Assembly (NCBI RefSeq): GCF_019464495.1
Contig: NZ_CP080492.1
Coordinates: 3,286,001 to 3,350,000, forward strand
Direction of reading: 5' to 3'
From: Leucobacter luti
Lineage (GTDB): Bacteria > Actinomycetota > Actinomycetes > Actinomycetales > Microbacteriaceae
Length of the DNA stretch: 64,000 bases
Each line of letters opens with the position of its first letter. Within the stretch, counting starts at the first letter, position 1. The position numbers and the translations under genes are program-made. Positions 27,533 to 36,284 of the stretch are shown here, one piece after another. The notes beneath the pieces are model-generated. The model ran no database searches and was not told where the DNA came from. It worked only from the letters and a program-made list of their open reading frames with translations.

Positions 27533-28489
27533 GTGAAGAAGCCCCTCAAGATCACGCTTATCAGCGCTGGGACGGTCGCCGCGCTCATCGTCGCGACGCT
27601 GGCCACGACCTCGATCGCGAACGCAGTCTTGACGAGCCAGGAGGTGGCCGGCCTCACGCCGTACGGAGAGCTCGTGGATGTCGACGGCAAACAGATGAAT
27701 GTGGCCGTGTTTGGTGACGGAGCGCAGACGATCGTGCTCACTCCCGGTGCTGGCACTGCATCACCCGTTGCCGATTTCGCGCCGGTGATCGAGGGGCTTG
27801 CGGACGATTACCGAGTGATCGCTGTCGAGCCGTTCGGCTATGGGCTGAGCGATCAGGCCGACACTCCGCGCACGACTGAGAACATCGTGAGCGAGGTGCA
27901 CGAGGCAGTCGCAGGCCTCGGCGTCGATGAGTACATTCTCATGGGTCACTCAATCACCGGAATCTACGGTCTCGCCTACGCGAATACCTACCCAGACGAG
28001 GTGACCGCGTTCGTCGGCATCGACACGTCCGTTCCCGAGCAGCCCGGGATGGACGAGGTCCCGGCGATCATCCAGGCAGCTCCGGCGCTGCGCGGACTCG
28101 GAATTCTGCGCGTCGTGACGGGGCTCACTGGCAACCCGCTTGAGGGCAACCCAGCGTACTCCGAGGTCGACATCGACCGGTTGAATGTGCTTGCGATGCG
28201 CAATACGATGGCGCCCACCTACATTGACGAAGTCAATCACCTCGGAAAGAACTTTGCCGCCGCGCAGGGCACGACCTTCCCGAAGGATTTGCCGCTGCTG
28301 CTCATGTACCAGGCTGCCAACCCAGACTTCCCCACATGGAATGCCCTACACGAGGCGCAGGCAGCCTCGGTCGACTTCGCCGTGACGCACGAAATTGACG
28401 CGGATCACTACCTGCACCACACCAAGAGTGACGAGGTCGTTGCGACCACGAAGGCCTTCCTCGCTGATCTTCCAGCCGCCAACAATTAG
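27533..28489 (+). CDS. Alpha/beta hydrolase, membrane-anchored or exported
   Basis: Serine hydrolase of about 318 aa. An N-terminal basic patch and hydrophobic segment (about residues 5-28) form a signal anchor or signal peptide, placing the enzyme outside the membrane. The nucleophile elbow is LMGHSITGIYGL (Ser in GHS), preceded by the oxyanion-type LTPGAGTASP loop; a late His lies in DADHYLHH. The GTG start at the KKPLKITLISAG peptide gives a sensible signal sequence; earlier GTG codons in frame are possible. The substrate is unknown. The gene is divergent from the histidine kinase, about 280 bases apart, and converges on the lipid kinase gene. Confidence 0.85.
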   Translation: MKKPLKITLISAGTVAALIVATLATTSIANAVLTSQEVAGLTPYGELVDVDGKQMNVAVFGDGAQTIVLTPGAGTASPVADFAPVIEGLADDYRVIAVEPFGYGLSDQADTPRTTENIVSEVHEAVAGLGVDEYILMGHSITGIYGLAYANTYPDEVTAFVGIDTSVPEQPGMDEVPAIIQAAPALRGLGILRVVTGLTGNPLEGNPAYSEVDIDRLNVLAMRNTMAPTYIDEVNHLGKNFAAAQGTTFPKDLPLLLMYQAANPDFPTWNALHEAQAASVDFAVTHEIDADHYLHHTKSDEVVATTKAFLADLPAANN

Positions 28490-28587
28490 TGGGGGACGCA
28501 CGCACTGTCCCGTCACGGGCGTGAGAACAGGAATACCTCGGGAGCTCAACGCCTTTCACCAGCCTCGGAGCTGCCAGTCTTCTTAGT

Positions 28588-29586
28588 TCATCGGAGCCCC
28601 AGTGCGGCCGCACGCGGGCCGGCGAGCACCCGCAGTGCGCCCCGTCGCACCGTAACCGTGGCGGGCACACTCCCGACGCGCTCGCCGTCGGCGAAGACGC
28701 CCAGCGGCTGATCGGCGTCGATCCGGACCTCCCGACCGGCTTCCACAGTCACCCCGCGCATGCCCAGATGCGCCCCGCGATATGCCGCGAGCAGCACCAG
28801 TGCGGCGCGCACTACACTGCCACCGCGGAGTTGTACGGCTTCGAGAGTTCCGTCGGTGACGCGCGAATCCGGGCTGATCTGCACCCCGCCGCCATACTGA
28901 CCGTGATTTGCGACCGTCACGAACCAGCCGCGCGTGCGCGTCACTCGCCCGTCGACGGTGATCGTGTACTGCGCGCCGTGGAAGCGAAAGAGGGCAAGCG
29001 CTCCTCCGGCGAGATACGTCAGCGGCCCCAGCCGGAGCCTGATTCCGTTTCCGAGTTCGTTCGCGACGCCATCAAAGCCGGTTGCGCTCACGCCGAGGAA
29101 AGCCCTCCCGAGCGCGGCACTGTCATCCTGGGTCCTGACCCAGCCCAGGTCGATCCGGTGCTCGGTGAGGTCATGGAGATGCTGCACGGTCGCGACGGGA
29201 TCGAGCCCTAAACCAAGTCGGCGCACGGTGTCATTGCCGCGACCTCCAGCGAGTGGCAACAGTACCGCACCAGTTTCGGATGCCGCGCCAGCCACCGCAC
29301 CCAGCAGACCGTCGCCGCCGAGCGCGACGATCAACGCCCTCCGATCCGCACGGCGAACCCGGTCGGCTGCGTCGGCGAGGCTCGCGCTGTGGTGCACGAT
29401 CGGCTCGACCCCGTTCCTGATGAATGCCGCGCGCACTCCCGCGAGCGCGCGTTGCCCGCGCCCGCCTCCGGAGACCGGGCTGACGATGAGCAGCGGTCGG
29501 ATCGTCGAACTCGGAGACCACGGCAGTTGTGGCGCCGAAATCTGAGTGTCATGCGCGGGGCCGTGCGGCTGTGGGGTGTCAGTCAT
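28588..29586 (-). CDS. Diacylglycerol kinase-family lipid kinase
   Basis: Lipid kinase of 332 aa with the DAGK catalytic fold. The N-terminal nucleotide loop is LLIVSPVSGGGRGQ, and the glycine-rich catalytic motif is IVALGGDGLLGAVAGAA followed by LLPLAGGRGNDTVRRLG. The C-terminal beta-rich domain ends with RIDADQPLGVFADGERVG. It would phosphorylate diacylglycerol or a related lipid alcohol. Its ATG overlaps the glpD stop (ATGA), and glpD in turn overlaps the TetR gene, so TetR-glpD-kinase form one operon. In M. tuberculosis the lipid kinase Rv2252 sits in the same neighbourhood (glpD1, TetR, flavoprotein, kinase). Confidence 0.92.
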   Translation of the reverse strand: MTDTPQPHGPAHDTQISAPQLPWSPSSTIRPLLIVSPVSGGGRGQRALAGVRAAFIRNGVEPIVHHSASLADAADRVRRADRRALIVALGGDGLLGAVAGAASETGAVLLPLAGGRGNDTVRRLGLGLDPVATVQHLHDLTEHRIDLGWVRTQDDSAALGRAFLGVSATGFDGVANELGNGIRLRLGPLTYLAGGALALFRFHGAQYTITVDGRVTRTRGWFVTVANHGQYGGGVQISPDSRVTDGTLEAVQLRGGSVVRAALVLLAAYRGAHLGMRGVTVEAGREVRIDADQPLGVFADGERVGSVPATVTVRRGALRVLAGPRAAALGLR

Positions 29587-31418
29587 GAGAGCTTCGTTGC
29601 TTTCTTGAAGGGCGGAACTGGGCGAGGGTGCACTCCCTGGAATTCAGGTGCGCCCGGGATGACATGAGGTGGGAGTGAACAGGAGGCTGCGGGCGCAGCC
29701 TGAGGCGCCGCTGGGCCGCTGCCGTGCTGTAAGAGGTCGGTGGCCCGTGCGAGCAGGGATGTCACGATGGGCTCTGCGGCTGTTGCGAGCTCGGGCTGGA
29801 GCGCCAGCCTCGTGCGGCGTCCCAGCACGTCAGCCGCGGTGCGCGCTCCTCGGCGAGTGCCGCGAAGACCACTTCAGCACCGGTGACCCCAGCTCCAGGC
29901 ACGATTTCAGCGGCGAGACCCGGATCTGCCATGGCGAGCGCCCCAACGCGCGCGCACTCGGTTCCATAGCGCTCGGTGAGTCGAGCAGCAATGCGTCCGT
30001 CTGGATCGGGTTCTGGCCACTGGAACGTTCCGAAGTTGCCTGAGCCAGGCGCTCCAAGGAGCGGGACGCGCGCGGACACCGCGCCCAGCGACCCTCGCCG
30101 TGGTTCGGCGCCGAGGCGGCGCACTGCGGCGTCAACGGCGTCCTCTGCCATGCGGCGATAGACCGTGAGCTTGCCTCCGGTGATCGTGATCGGTTCGCCT
30201 GGCCGATCCTGCAGCAGATGTCGGCGGGAGGCGCCAGCCGAGTTCGCTCCGGCGCCCAGCAGCGGTCGGAGGCCAGCAAAGACACTCAGAACATCTTCGC
30301 GTCGTAGCGGAGTGCCGAGCGCAGCGTTGGCGGTGCTCAGGAGAAACTCGATGTCGGACTCCGGGACCTCGGGGCCATAGCCGTCAGCGCCGGGGGCTAA
30401 CTCATCAGTGAGCCCGAGGTAGCAGAGCCCGTTCGGCTGGGGGAGCACGAACACGTAGCGTCCGAAATGGCCGGGGACCGGCGCGGTGAGCACGGCCCGC
30501 GGGTGCCCGAAGAGCGCGGCAGGGAACACGAGGTGTGTGCCGCGGCTCGGAGTCAGTGGCAGCTCTGGAGCGAATGCGCCTGACCACACGCCTGTGGCAT
30601 TGATGACGACGCTCGCTCTGATCCTCAGCTCTGTGCCAGAACCGGGCCCAGCGCTGGATCTGTCCTGGACGTTGCCTCCGATGGCGGCGCTGGCCCCGGG
30701 CTCGAAGACTCCCGCACCTCCCACGCCCGGATCCACGATGGCTTCGTGTGCTGTGGCGCGCAGCACTCGGCAGCCGGTCAGAATGTGCGCGCCGTGTCTG
30801 GCTGCGGTGCGGGCGAGTCCGACCACAAGCCGAGTATCGTCTTCCACGGTGCCGTCCCAATAGACGAGGCCGCCGCGGAGGCCACGCTCGCGGAGTGCGG
30901 GGGCGAGCAGCCTGGACGTGCGCGTCGACGCTGCGCGGTCGGGGGAGCACGCGGGCCGATAAGCCGCTCAGTACCCGGAGTGCATCTGCGATCCGGATCC
31001 CCATCTCGCTGAGGGCACCCTCGGCGCGTGACTTCAAGGCGGCTGCGCGGCCCGTGTCACCGGGGGCCGCGGCGAAGCGCGGCACCAGGAAGGCCCGCGG
31101 GCGCACGAGGTGCGGCGCGATCCAGCGCATCAGCGCCGCACGTTCGACGGCGGATTCCCAAGCCATGGAGAGATCTCCCGTGGCCAGGTACCGCAGCCCA
31201 CCGTGCACGAGTTTGGAACTGAAGCCGCTCGTGCCGCTCGCAAGGTCTTCCACCTCACAGAGCGCAACGCTCAGCCCTCGGGTTGCCGCGTCGAGCGCCA
31301 CCCCGGTGCCGGTGATTCCGCCTCCGATCACGAGGACGTCAACGCGGTGATCGGCGAGATAGGCAAGTGAGGAGGCGCGGCTTGCCGCGTTCAGATCACC
31401 AGGGCCCGCGGGAATCAT
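29583..31418 (-). pseudogene. glpD: Glycerol-3-phosphate dehydrogenase, interrupted by two compensating frameshifts
   Basis: FAD-dependent membrane-associated enzyme oxidising sn-glycerol-3-phosphate to DHAP. The N-terminus has the FAD motif VLVIGGGITGTGVALDAATRG and SSKLVHGGLRYL. Near 30909-30947 the frame jumps to the one encoding LLAPALRERGLRGGLVYWDG (one extra base). It jumps back near 29829-29845 (one missing base) to the frame ending GRRTRLALQPELATAAEP. The pieces together cover a full-length GlpD-type protein of about 610 aa. The start overlaps the TetR stop and the stop overlaps the lipid-kinase start (both ATGA), so the gene structure is otherwise intact. The breaks may be assembly errors or real decay. 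Confidence 0.88.
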
Positions 31419-32059
31419 GGCGTTCCGGTTCCGGTTCCGGTGTCAACTCCGGCCGTGTTCGCACCCACACCGAGTGAGGCCGCAACGAGCGCGCTGAGCT
31501 CGGTGCACGCACGCTCGAAGTCGTCGCTCTCTCGCAACAGCGGCGCTCCGAGCGCGACTCCGCGAATCAACAAGAGTAGCGTCAGCGCGCTGGGAGCGTG
31601 ATCAGTGATAGATCCGTCGAAGCGCCCGGCAGCGAGCAGGTCTTCGATGGCCGCGAGCACGACCTCTTGGCTGCGCCCGAGGCGGCCGCTGAGGTATGGC
31701 TCAAGCAGTTCTGGCTGGTGAGCGAGTACGGATGCAACGAGCTCGGAGGCGACGAACGCGCGCGCCCCGTCACCCAGGAACACGGCGAGGCGCTCGGCGC
31801 CAGTTCCCTCAGGCAGCCCCGCGCGGATCGTGGCCACGGCCGCGGTGAACTCTCGGGTCAGTGCAATCAGGATCGCATTGTCCATGCTGCCCATGGCGCG
31901 GTACACCGTCATCCGGGACACTCCGGCGAGGTCTGCGACGTCTTGCGCGGTGAGCTTCCGAGGCCCGTAGCGGCGCAGGCCTGCCGATACTGCGGCGAGA
32001 ATCGCCTCATCACGGGGGCTGCTGGTGCTCACGGCAACACTGTTACGTTGTGCGCTCAT
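31415..32059 (-). CDS. TetR-family transcriptional regulator
   Basis: Repressor-type regulator of 214 aa with the N-terminal helix-turn-helix AQDVADLAGVSRMTVYRAMGS (about residues 38-60) and a helical ligand domain. The last residues are a TGTGTG tail made by a 6-bp repeat (CCGGTT on the plus strand). It is the first gene of an operon with glpD and the lipid kinase, and starts 17 bases from the divergent flavoprotein gene. It therefore probably controls both directions, as inferred for the similarly placed Rv2250c in M. tuberculosis. A lipid or acyl-CoA ligand would be logical. Confidence 0.92.
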   Translation of the reverse strand: MSAQRNSVAVSTSSPRDEAILAAVSAGLRRYGPRKLTAQDVADLAGVSRMTVYRAMGSMDNAILIALTREFTAAVATIRAGLPEGTGAERLAVFLGDGARAFVASELVASVLAHQPELLEPYLSGRLGRSQEVVLAAIEDLLAAGRFDGSITDHAPSALTLLLLIRGVALGAPLLRESDDFERACTELSALVAASLGVGANTAGVDTGTGTGTP

Positions 32060-32075
32060 GTGTCACACTGTAACG
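32037..32075. promoter_or_regulatory. Candidate TetR binding sites in the divergent promoter
   Basis: Two 11-base direct repeats with one mismatch, ACACTGTTACG (32037-32047) and ACACTGTAACG (32065-32075), flank the TetR start, 28 bases apart. The second ends one base before the flavoprotein start codon. GTTAC/GTAAC also form an inverted pair. Function is inferred from position. Confidence 0.45.
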
Positions 32076-32076
32076 C

Positions 32077-33883
32077 ATGGTCGCCGACGTTACCGAGAGT
32101 GTGCCCGAGTCTCCGTGGTGGGGCTGGGCGCCGCAGAGCCCACACGGCTTGCCTGAAGGCGTGCGCCGCGTCCTCCACGAACGGCTCGGGATCGACGTCG
32201 GTGCGGGCTCCGAGCACACTACCGACGCAGGATCTGCCACTGCGAAAGCCCCCGTCTTTCCGACGCGATTCCCCGTGCCGGAGCCAGTGCCAATGCCAGT
32301 GCCAGTGCCAGCCCGGCGCACTCCACCACGGCGTCTACCGCCGGGTCGTTCCCTGTGCCCGAGGCAACGGCGATCCTGCCAACGCCGCTGTTAAGCGAGG
32401 CAGCGCTGCACGCACTCTCCCGAGCGGCTGGGCACGACGCAGTGTCTCAACGCCACACAGACCGACTGCGCCATGCGGCTGGCAAACACACTCCAGACCT
32501 GATCCGGCAACGCGCGGGCCGGCCACTCGCGGCGCCAGATGCGGTGGTGCGCCCGGCAAGCGCGGCCGCGATCCCTCAGATACTTGCGGCGTGTGTCGCC
32601 CATGACATCGCCGTTGTGCCGTTCGGCGGAGGCACAAGCGTCGTCGGCGGTGTTGCACCGCTCAGGGGTGCACATGCCGCAGTCATCGCGCTCGACCTGA
32701 CCTCGCTCGACGCCCTCCTCGAGCTGCGCGAGACCGACCGCACGGCGACGTTCGAAGCGGGGATCCGAGGGCCCGCCCTCGAGCGCGCCCTCGCCGCCCG
32801 CGGTTTCACGCTCGGGCACCTGCCGCAGTCCCACCAACAAGCGACGCTCGGAGGGTACGTGGCCACCCGCTCTGCTGGGCAAGCCTCAACGGGATACGGC
32901 GCGATTGCCGATTTGGTCACTGCGCTGCGGATCGAAACGCCCAGTGGACCGCTTGTTCTCGGGGGCGCGGGCCCGCCTCAGCGGCCGGCCCAGATCTGCG
33001 CCAGCTCGTGATCGGCAGTGAGGGCACACTCGGAGTCATCACGGAGGTGACCGTGGCGATCCGACCCCGTCCCAGCCGTCGGGCGTACGGTTCCTGGGCC
33101 TTCCCGTCGTTCGCGGCCGGGGCTGAGGCAGTGCGAGCCCTCACCCAAGATGGTGAGCGAGGAGATCTCCCCGAAGTCTGTCGCCTGAGCGACGAAGAAG
33201 AGACCGAGCTTACGCTTGCCCAATCGAGCGGCGCCGCCACACACGCGCTCCGGCGCTGGCTTGGGGTGCGTGGGATCCATGCTCCGGCGCTGCTGCTCGG
33301 TGTGTGGGAGGGGAGCGACGGGCGAGTGCGACGCCGTCGCAGTCGCGCGGCCAAGATCCTGCGCAGCCACGGCGGTGTGCCGACAACCGGGATCCCCGCA
33401 GCAGCCTGGGACACCGGAAGATTCAGCGCTCCACGGTTGCGGGATGAACTCTTAGCGGTTGGCGTGTGTGTTGACACGCTCGAGACCGCGGCGAGGTGGT
33501 CCCGGCTTGACGACACCCACCGGGCAGTGGCGACCGCGATCCGCGAGGCGCTTGCGTGCGGGAAGGATCTGCCGTGTGCGGTGCAAGGCCATGTATCCCA
33601 TGTGTACCGTGACGGGGCTTCGCTCTACTTCACGTTCATCGCGGCGGCCGAAGCCGACCCCATCGCGCAATACGAGCGGGTGAAGCGGGCCGCGAACGCC
33701 GCGATCCTCGCCCAGGGGGCCACCATTACGCACCACCACGCCGTCGGCACCGAGCACGCGGAACTGCTGCCCGACGAAGTTGGGCCACTCGGGGTGCGCC
33801 TGATTACCGCGATGCGGGCCGAAGTCGACCCGACCGGGATCATGAACCCGGGCAAACTGACCGGCTCGCCGACGAAAGGATAG
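32077..33883 (+). pseudogene. Alkyl-DHAP synthase-like FAD flavoprotein, interrupted by two frameshifts
   Basis: Full-length member (about 600 aa when joined) of the FAD-linked oxidase family closest in motif content to alkylglycerone-phosphate synthase. N-terminus: PWWGWAPQSP...LPEGVRRVL, typical for this family. FAD domain: VVPFGGGTSVVGGV and IGSEGTLGVITEV, then IRPRP. C-terminal domain: GHVSHVYRDGASLYF and ATITHHHAVG, matching the catalytic Tyr and His-triplet regions of animal AGPS, and VDPTGIMNPGKL. One base is missing in 32283-32322 (a CCAGTG repeat) and one near 32961-32965 (a run of five G). It starts 17 bases from the divergent TetR gene. The homologue Rv2250A/Rv2251 of M. tuberculosis is annotated in two pieces too (from memory). 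Confidence 0.85.
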
Positions 33884-33892
33884 TGTGCCCGC

Positions 33893-34762
33893 ATGCCAAG
33901 GAATCGAACTGAACAGCCCGTGATGCGCGGCGCCACCGTGCTGATCACTGGTGCCGCACGCGGCATGGGGGAACTGTATGCCAGGCGGGCCGCCAAAGAA
34001 GGGGCCGCCGCGATCGCACTGTGGGACATCGACGAGGCGCGCGCTGAGGCGCTCGCCGCAGAACTCAGATCAGGGCCAGCCGCCGTCCGCGGCCGCGCTG
34101 CGCCGAACGTGCGGGCGATCGTGGTGGATGTGTCGGATCGCGAGGCGGTGCGTGCGGCGGTGCAGCGCACCAGAGCTGAGCTGGGCGAACCCGACGTGCT
34201 CATCAACAACGCTGGAATTGTGCGCGGGGCACTGTTCTGGGAGCACGATCCAGAATCAGATATCGAACTCACCATGCGGATCAATGCGCTCGCACCCATG
34301 TGGATTGCGCGTGAAGTGCTGCCCGCGATGATCGCCGACAGATCGCGGCCCAAGCGGATCCTGAACATCGCCTCGGCCGCTGGCACGCTCGCGAACCCCC
34401 GGATGAGTGTTTACGCCTCATCAAAGTGGGCAATGATCGGCTGGAGTGAGTCCTTGCGACTCGAACTACGGGGAGAAGGACACGGCCACATCGCCGTGAC
34501 CACGTTCTGCCCGAGCTACATTTCGACTGGAATGTTCGCGGGGGCACGCGGGCCGCTGCTCACCCCGATCATGACACCGCAGACAGCCGTTCGCGCAGCG
34601 TGGCGAGGGATGCTGCGCGGCACACCCATGGTGCTGCGGCCGTGGTCGGTGAAGCTCGCGATGGCCTTCCGCGGTGTGCTGCCGACGCGTGCGTGGGACG
34701 CAATAGGCGGGCGGGTGTTCCGCGTGTACTCCTCAATGGATCAGTTTGTGGGGCGCGGTTAG
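33893..34762 (+). CDS. Short-chain dehydrogenase/reductase
   Basis: NAD(P)-dependent oxidoreductase of 289 aa. The cofactor motif is VLITGAARGMGELYARRA, LINNAGIV is the structural NNAG, and the catalytic set is IASAAG (Ser) and YASSKWAMIGW (Tyr and Lys). It begins 9 bases after the flavoprotein stop, so both are co-transcribed. The C-terminal 60 residues (RPWSVKLAMAFRGVLPTRAWDAIGG) are amphipathic, as in membrane-associated reductases. Next to an AGPS-like enzyme, a natural inference is reduction of alkyl- or acyl-DHAP to the glycerol-3-phosphate ether/ester, but the substrate is not shown by sequence. Confidence 0.92.
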   Translation: MPRNRTEQPVMRGATVLITGAARGMGELYARRAAKEGAAAIALWDIDEARAEALAAELRSGPAAVRGRAAPNVRAIVVDVSDREAVRAAVQRTRAELGEPDVLINNAGIVRGALFWEHDPESDIELTMRINALAPMWIAREVLPAMIADRSRPKRILNIASAAGTLANPRMSVYASSKWAMIGWSESLRLELRGEGHGHIAVTTFCPSYISTGMFAGARGPLLTPIMTPQTAVRAAWRGMLRGTPMVLRPWSVKLAMAFRGVLPTRAWDAIGGRVFRVYSSMDQFVGRG

Positions 34763-34768
34763 CGATCG

Positions 34769-35428
34769 TTAGCTCACGGCGGCGATACCCCGCTCGACGA
34801 CGATTGCACTCCCGAGGCCCACCATCACGACGCCGCCGACGATACTCACGACACGCGCAGCGCGGGGACGACCGGTGAGCAGCGCGGCTGCACCGTGCGC
34901 GACGGCGAAATAGACACCGGCGCAGTTCGCGACGTGCACGGCCCCGAGTGTGAGCATTTGTGCTCCGACCGGCCAAGTAGCGGTGGTGCTCGTGAACTGG
35001 GGGAGCAAAGCGAGGAACAGGAGCAGCACCTTAGGGTTGAGTAGGCTGATCCCGATCCCCTTGGTGAAACGCCGCGAGCTGGCGCCGGGAGCCTCACCGT
35101 GTGGGGCGCTGACGCGCGACGCGTTCAGGGTCGTGGTGTTTGGTGAGGCGGAGGAGCGGAGCGCCGAAATGCCGAGCCAGATGAGATAGCTGCCTCCGGC
35201 TGCGCTCAGCAGCGTCATCGCGAGTTCAGAACTCGCAAGCGTGACGGCGAGCCCCGTCGCGACGACGCAGGCGGCGATGAGGTGCCCTGCGAGCATGCCA
35301 GCGACCGCGGGGAATACTCCGGAACGACTCGTGAGTCCAGAGGCGATGGCGTACGCCCAGTCGGCGCCGGGAATGATGACAAACACCATCGAGACGCCCC
35401 AAAAGGCGATGGTCAATCCAAAGTTCAT
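34769..35428 (-). CDS. LysE-family amino acid exporter
   Basis: Membrane exporter of 219 aa with six hydrophobic segments and the LysE/RhtB signature early (VIIPGADWAYAIASGLTSRSG, then AGMLAGHLIA) and GISLLNPKVLLLFLALLPQF in the middle. The start MNFGLTIAFWG is chosen because 24 further residues upstream in frame overlap the control region. It is divergent from an Lrp/AsnC regulator, the arrangement of lysE-lysG-like pairs, so amino-acid-induced efflux is likely. It converges with the SDR gene, six bases apart. Confidence 0.92.
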   Translation of the reverse strand: MNFGLTIAFWGVSMVFVIIPGADWAYAIASGLTSRSGVFPAVAGMLAGHLIAACVVATGLAVTLASSELAMTLLSAAGGSYLIWLGISALRSSASPNTTTLNASRVSAPHGEAPGASSRRFTKGIGISLLNPKVLLLFLALLPQFTSTTATWPVGAQMLTLGAVHVANCAGVYFAVAHGAAALLTGRPRAARVVSIVGGVVMVGLGSAIVVERGIAAVS

Positions 35429-35462
35429 GAGCCGCTTCCATCTTGCATTCCGGGATCTGCAA

Positions 35463-35541
35463 GGAGAATATGGGAAAAGAAGCGCAAGGTGCTGCATCAT
35501 TGTTTGCGCTAGTGCGCATTATGGGGGAGAATATTTCCCAT
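35463..35541. promoter_or_regulatory. LysE/Lrp divergent control region
   Basis: GGAGAATAT occurs twice in direct orientation (35463-35471, 35526-35534). Overlapping these are ATGGGAAA (35470-35477) and TTTCCCAT (35534-35541), a perfect 8-bp inverted repeat whose right arm overlaps the regulator's start codon. This suggests autoregulation by the Lrp-type protein; inferred. Confidence 0.5.
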
Positions 35542-35989
35542 GGATGCACTCGACCGGGAGATTCTTTCTGCTTTGCAAGAAGATGGTCGGGCAACGATGA
35601 CTGACGTGGCCTCGAAGGTGGGTCTGAGCCTGTCTGCGTGCCACCGTCGCTTTCGAGATCTTGAGGCGGCCGGCGTGATCCGCGGCTTCAGTGTCGAGCT
35701 CGATCTCGACCTGTTGGGGCTCCCATTCGAGGCGCTCGTGTTCGTGACGATGCGCGCAGGCGATGCGGGGATCGTTTCCGCGTTCGAAGAAGCGGTGGCA
35801 CGAATCCCGAATGTCGTCCAAGCGCATCGCCTCTTCGGGGAGCCGGACTATCAACTCTTCGTTGCCGCGCGGTCGAAACAGCACTACCAGGAACTGTACG
35901 ACGAGCGGCTCTCGCAGTTGCCTGGTGTGCGCCGACTGAACTCGACCCTTGTTATGAAGACCGTGGTGGAGCACCACGCGCCGGTGTAG
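35540..35989 (+). CDS. Lrp/AsnC-family transcriptional regulator
   Basis: Regulator of 149 aa with N-terminal helix-turn-helix (LDREILSALQEDGRATMTDVASKVGLSLSACHRRFRDLE) and C-terminal RAM domain (FGEPDYQLFVAARS). It is divergent from the LysE-type exporter and most likely activates it when its amino-acid ligand accumulates. It is closer to BkdR/Lrp-type local regulators than to global Lrp. Confidence 0.92.
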   Translation: MDALDREILSALQEDGRATMTDVASKVGLSLSACHRRFRDLEAAGVIRGFSVELDLDLLGLPFEALVFVTMRAGDAGIVSAFEEAVARIPNVVQAHRLFGEPDYQLFVAARSKQHYQELYDERLSQLPGVRRLNSTLVMKTVVEHHAPV

Positions 35990-36284
35990 CCCGGGACGAG
36001 AGATAGCGCGAACTGCTGGCCGGTCAGGTACAGGCGCAGATTTCCTGCAGCTTCGCTGGTACGCGAGCACCGGGGGAGTGAGCTCGTATGTGATCGCGGT
36101 ATCGCACCTTCTGTGAGCGGTCGAGAGCGTGGCGCGGAGCAGCACACTCCGCGTCATTTTCCAGTTCCCACATTCGATCACAGAATCGACTGCGGTGCGG
36201 CGCATAGGATTGCCGCAAGGGTGCGGGCACCCGTCGCAGCACGACTCTCCGCGACGGCTTCGCAGGACGGGAAGGACCACCGGA

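Noticed and set aside
29583..29828. An independent 81-codon gene after glpD
   Set aside because: GRRTRLALQPELATAAEP is the normal GlpD C-terminal region; it is the last piece of the frameshifted glpD.
32077..32394. A separate 105-codon gene upstream of the flavoprotein
   Set aside because: Its first 35 residues (PWWGWAPQSP...LPEGVRRVL) are the usual N-terminus of the AGPS-like family, and the sequence continues in the next frame; it is the first piece of a frameshifted gene.
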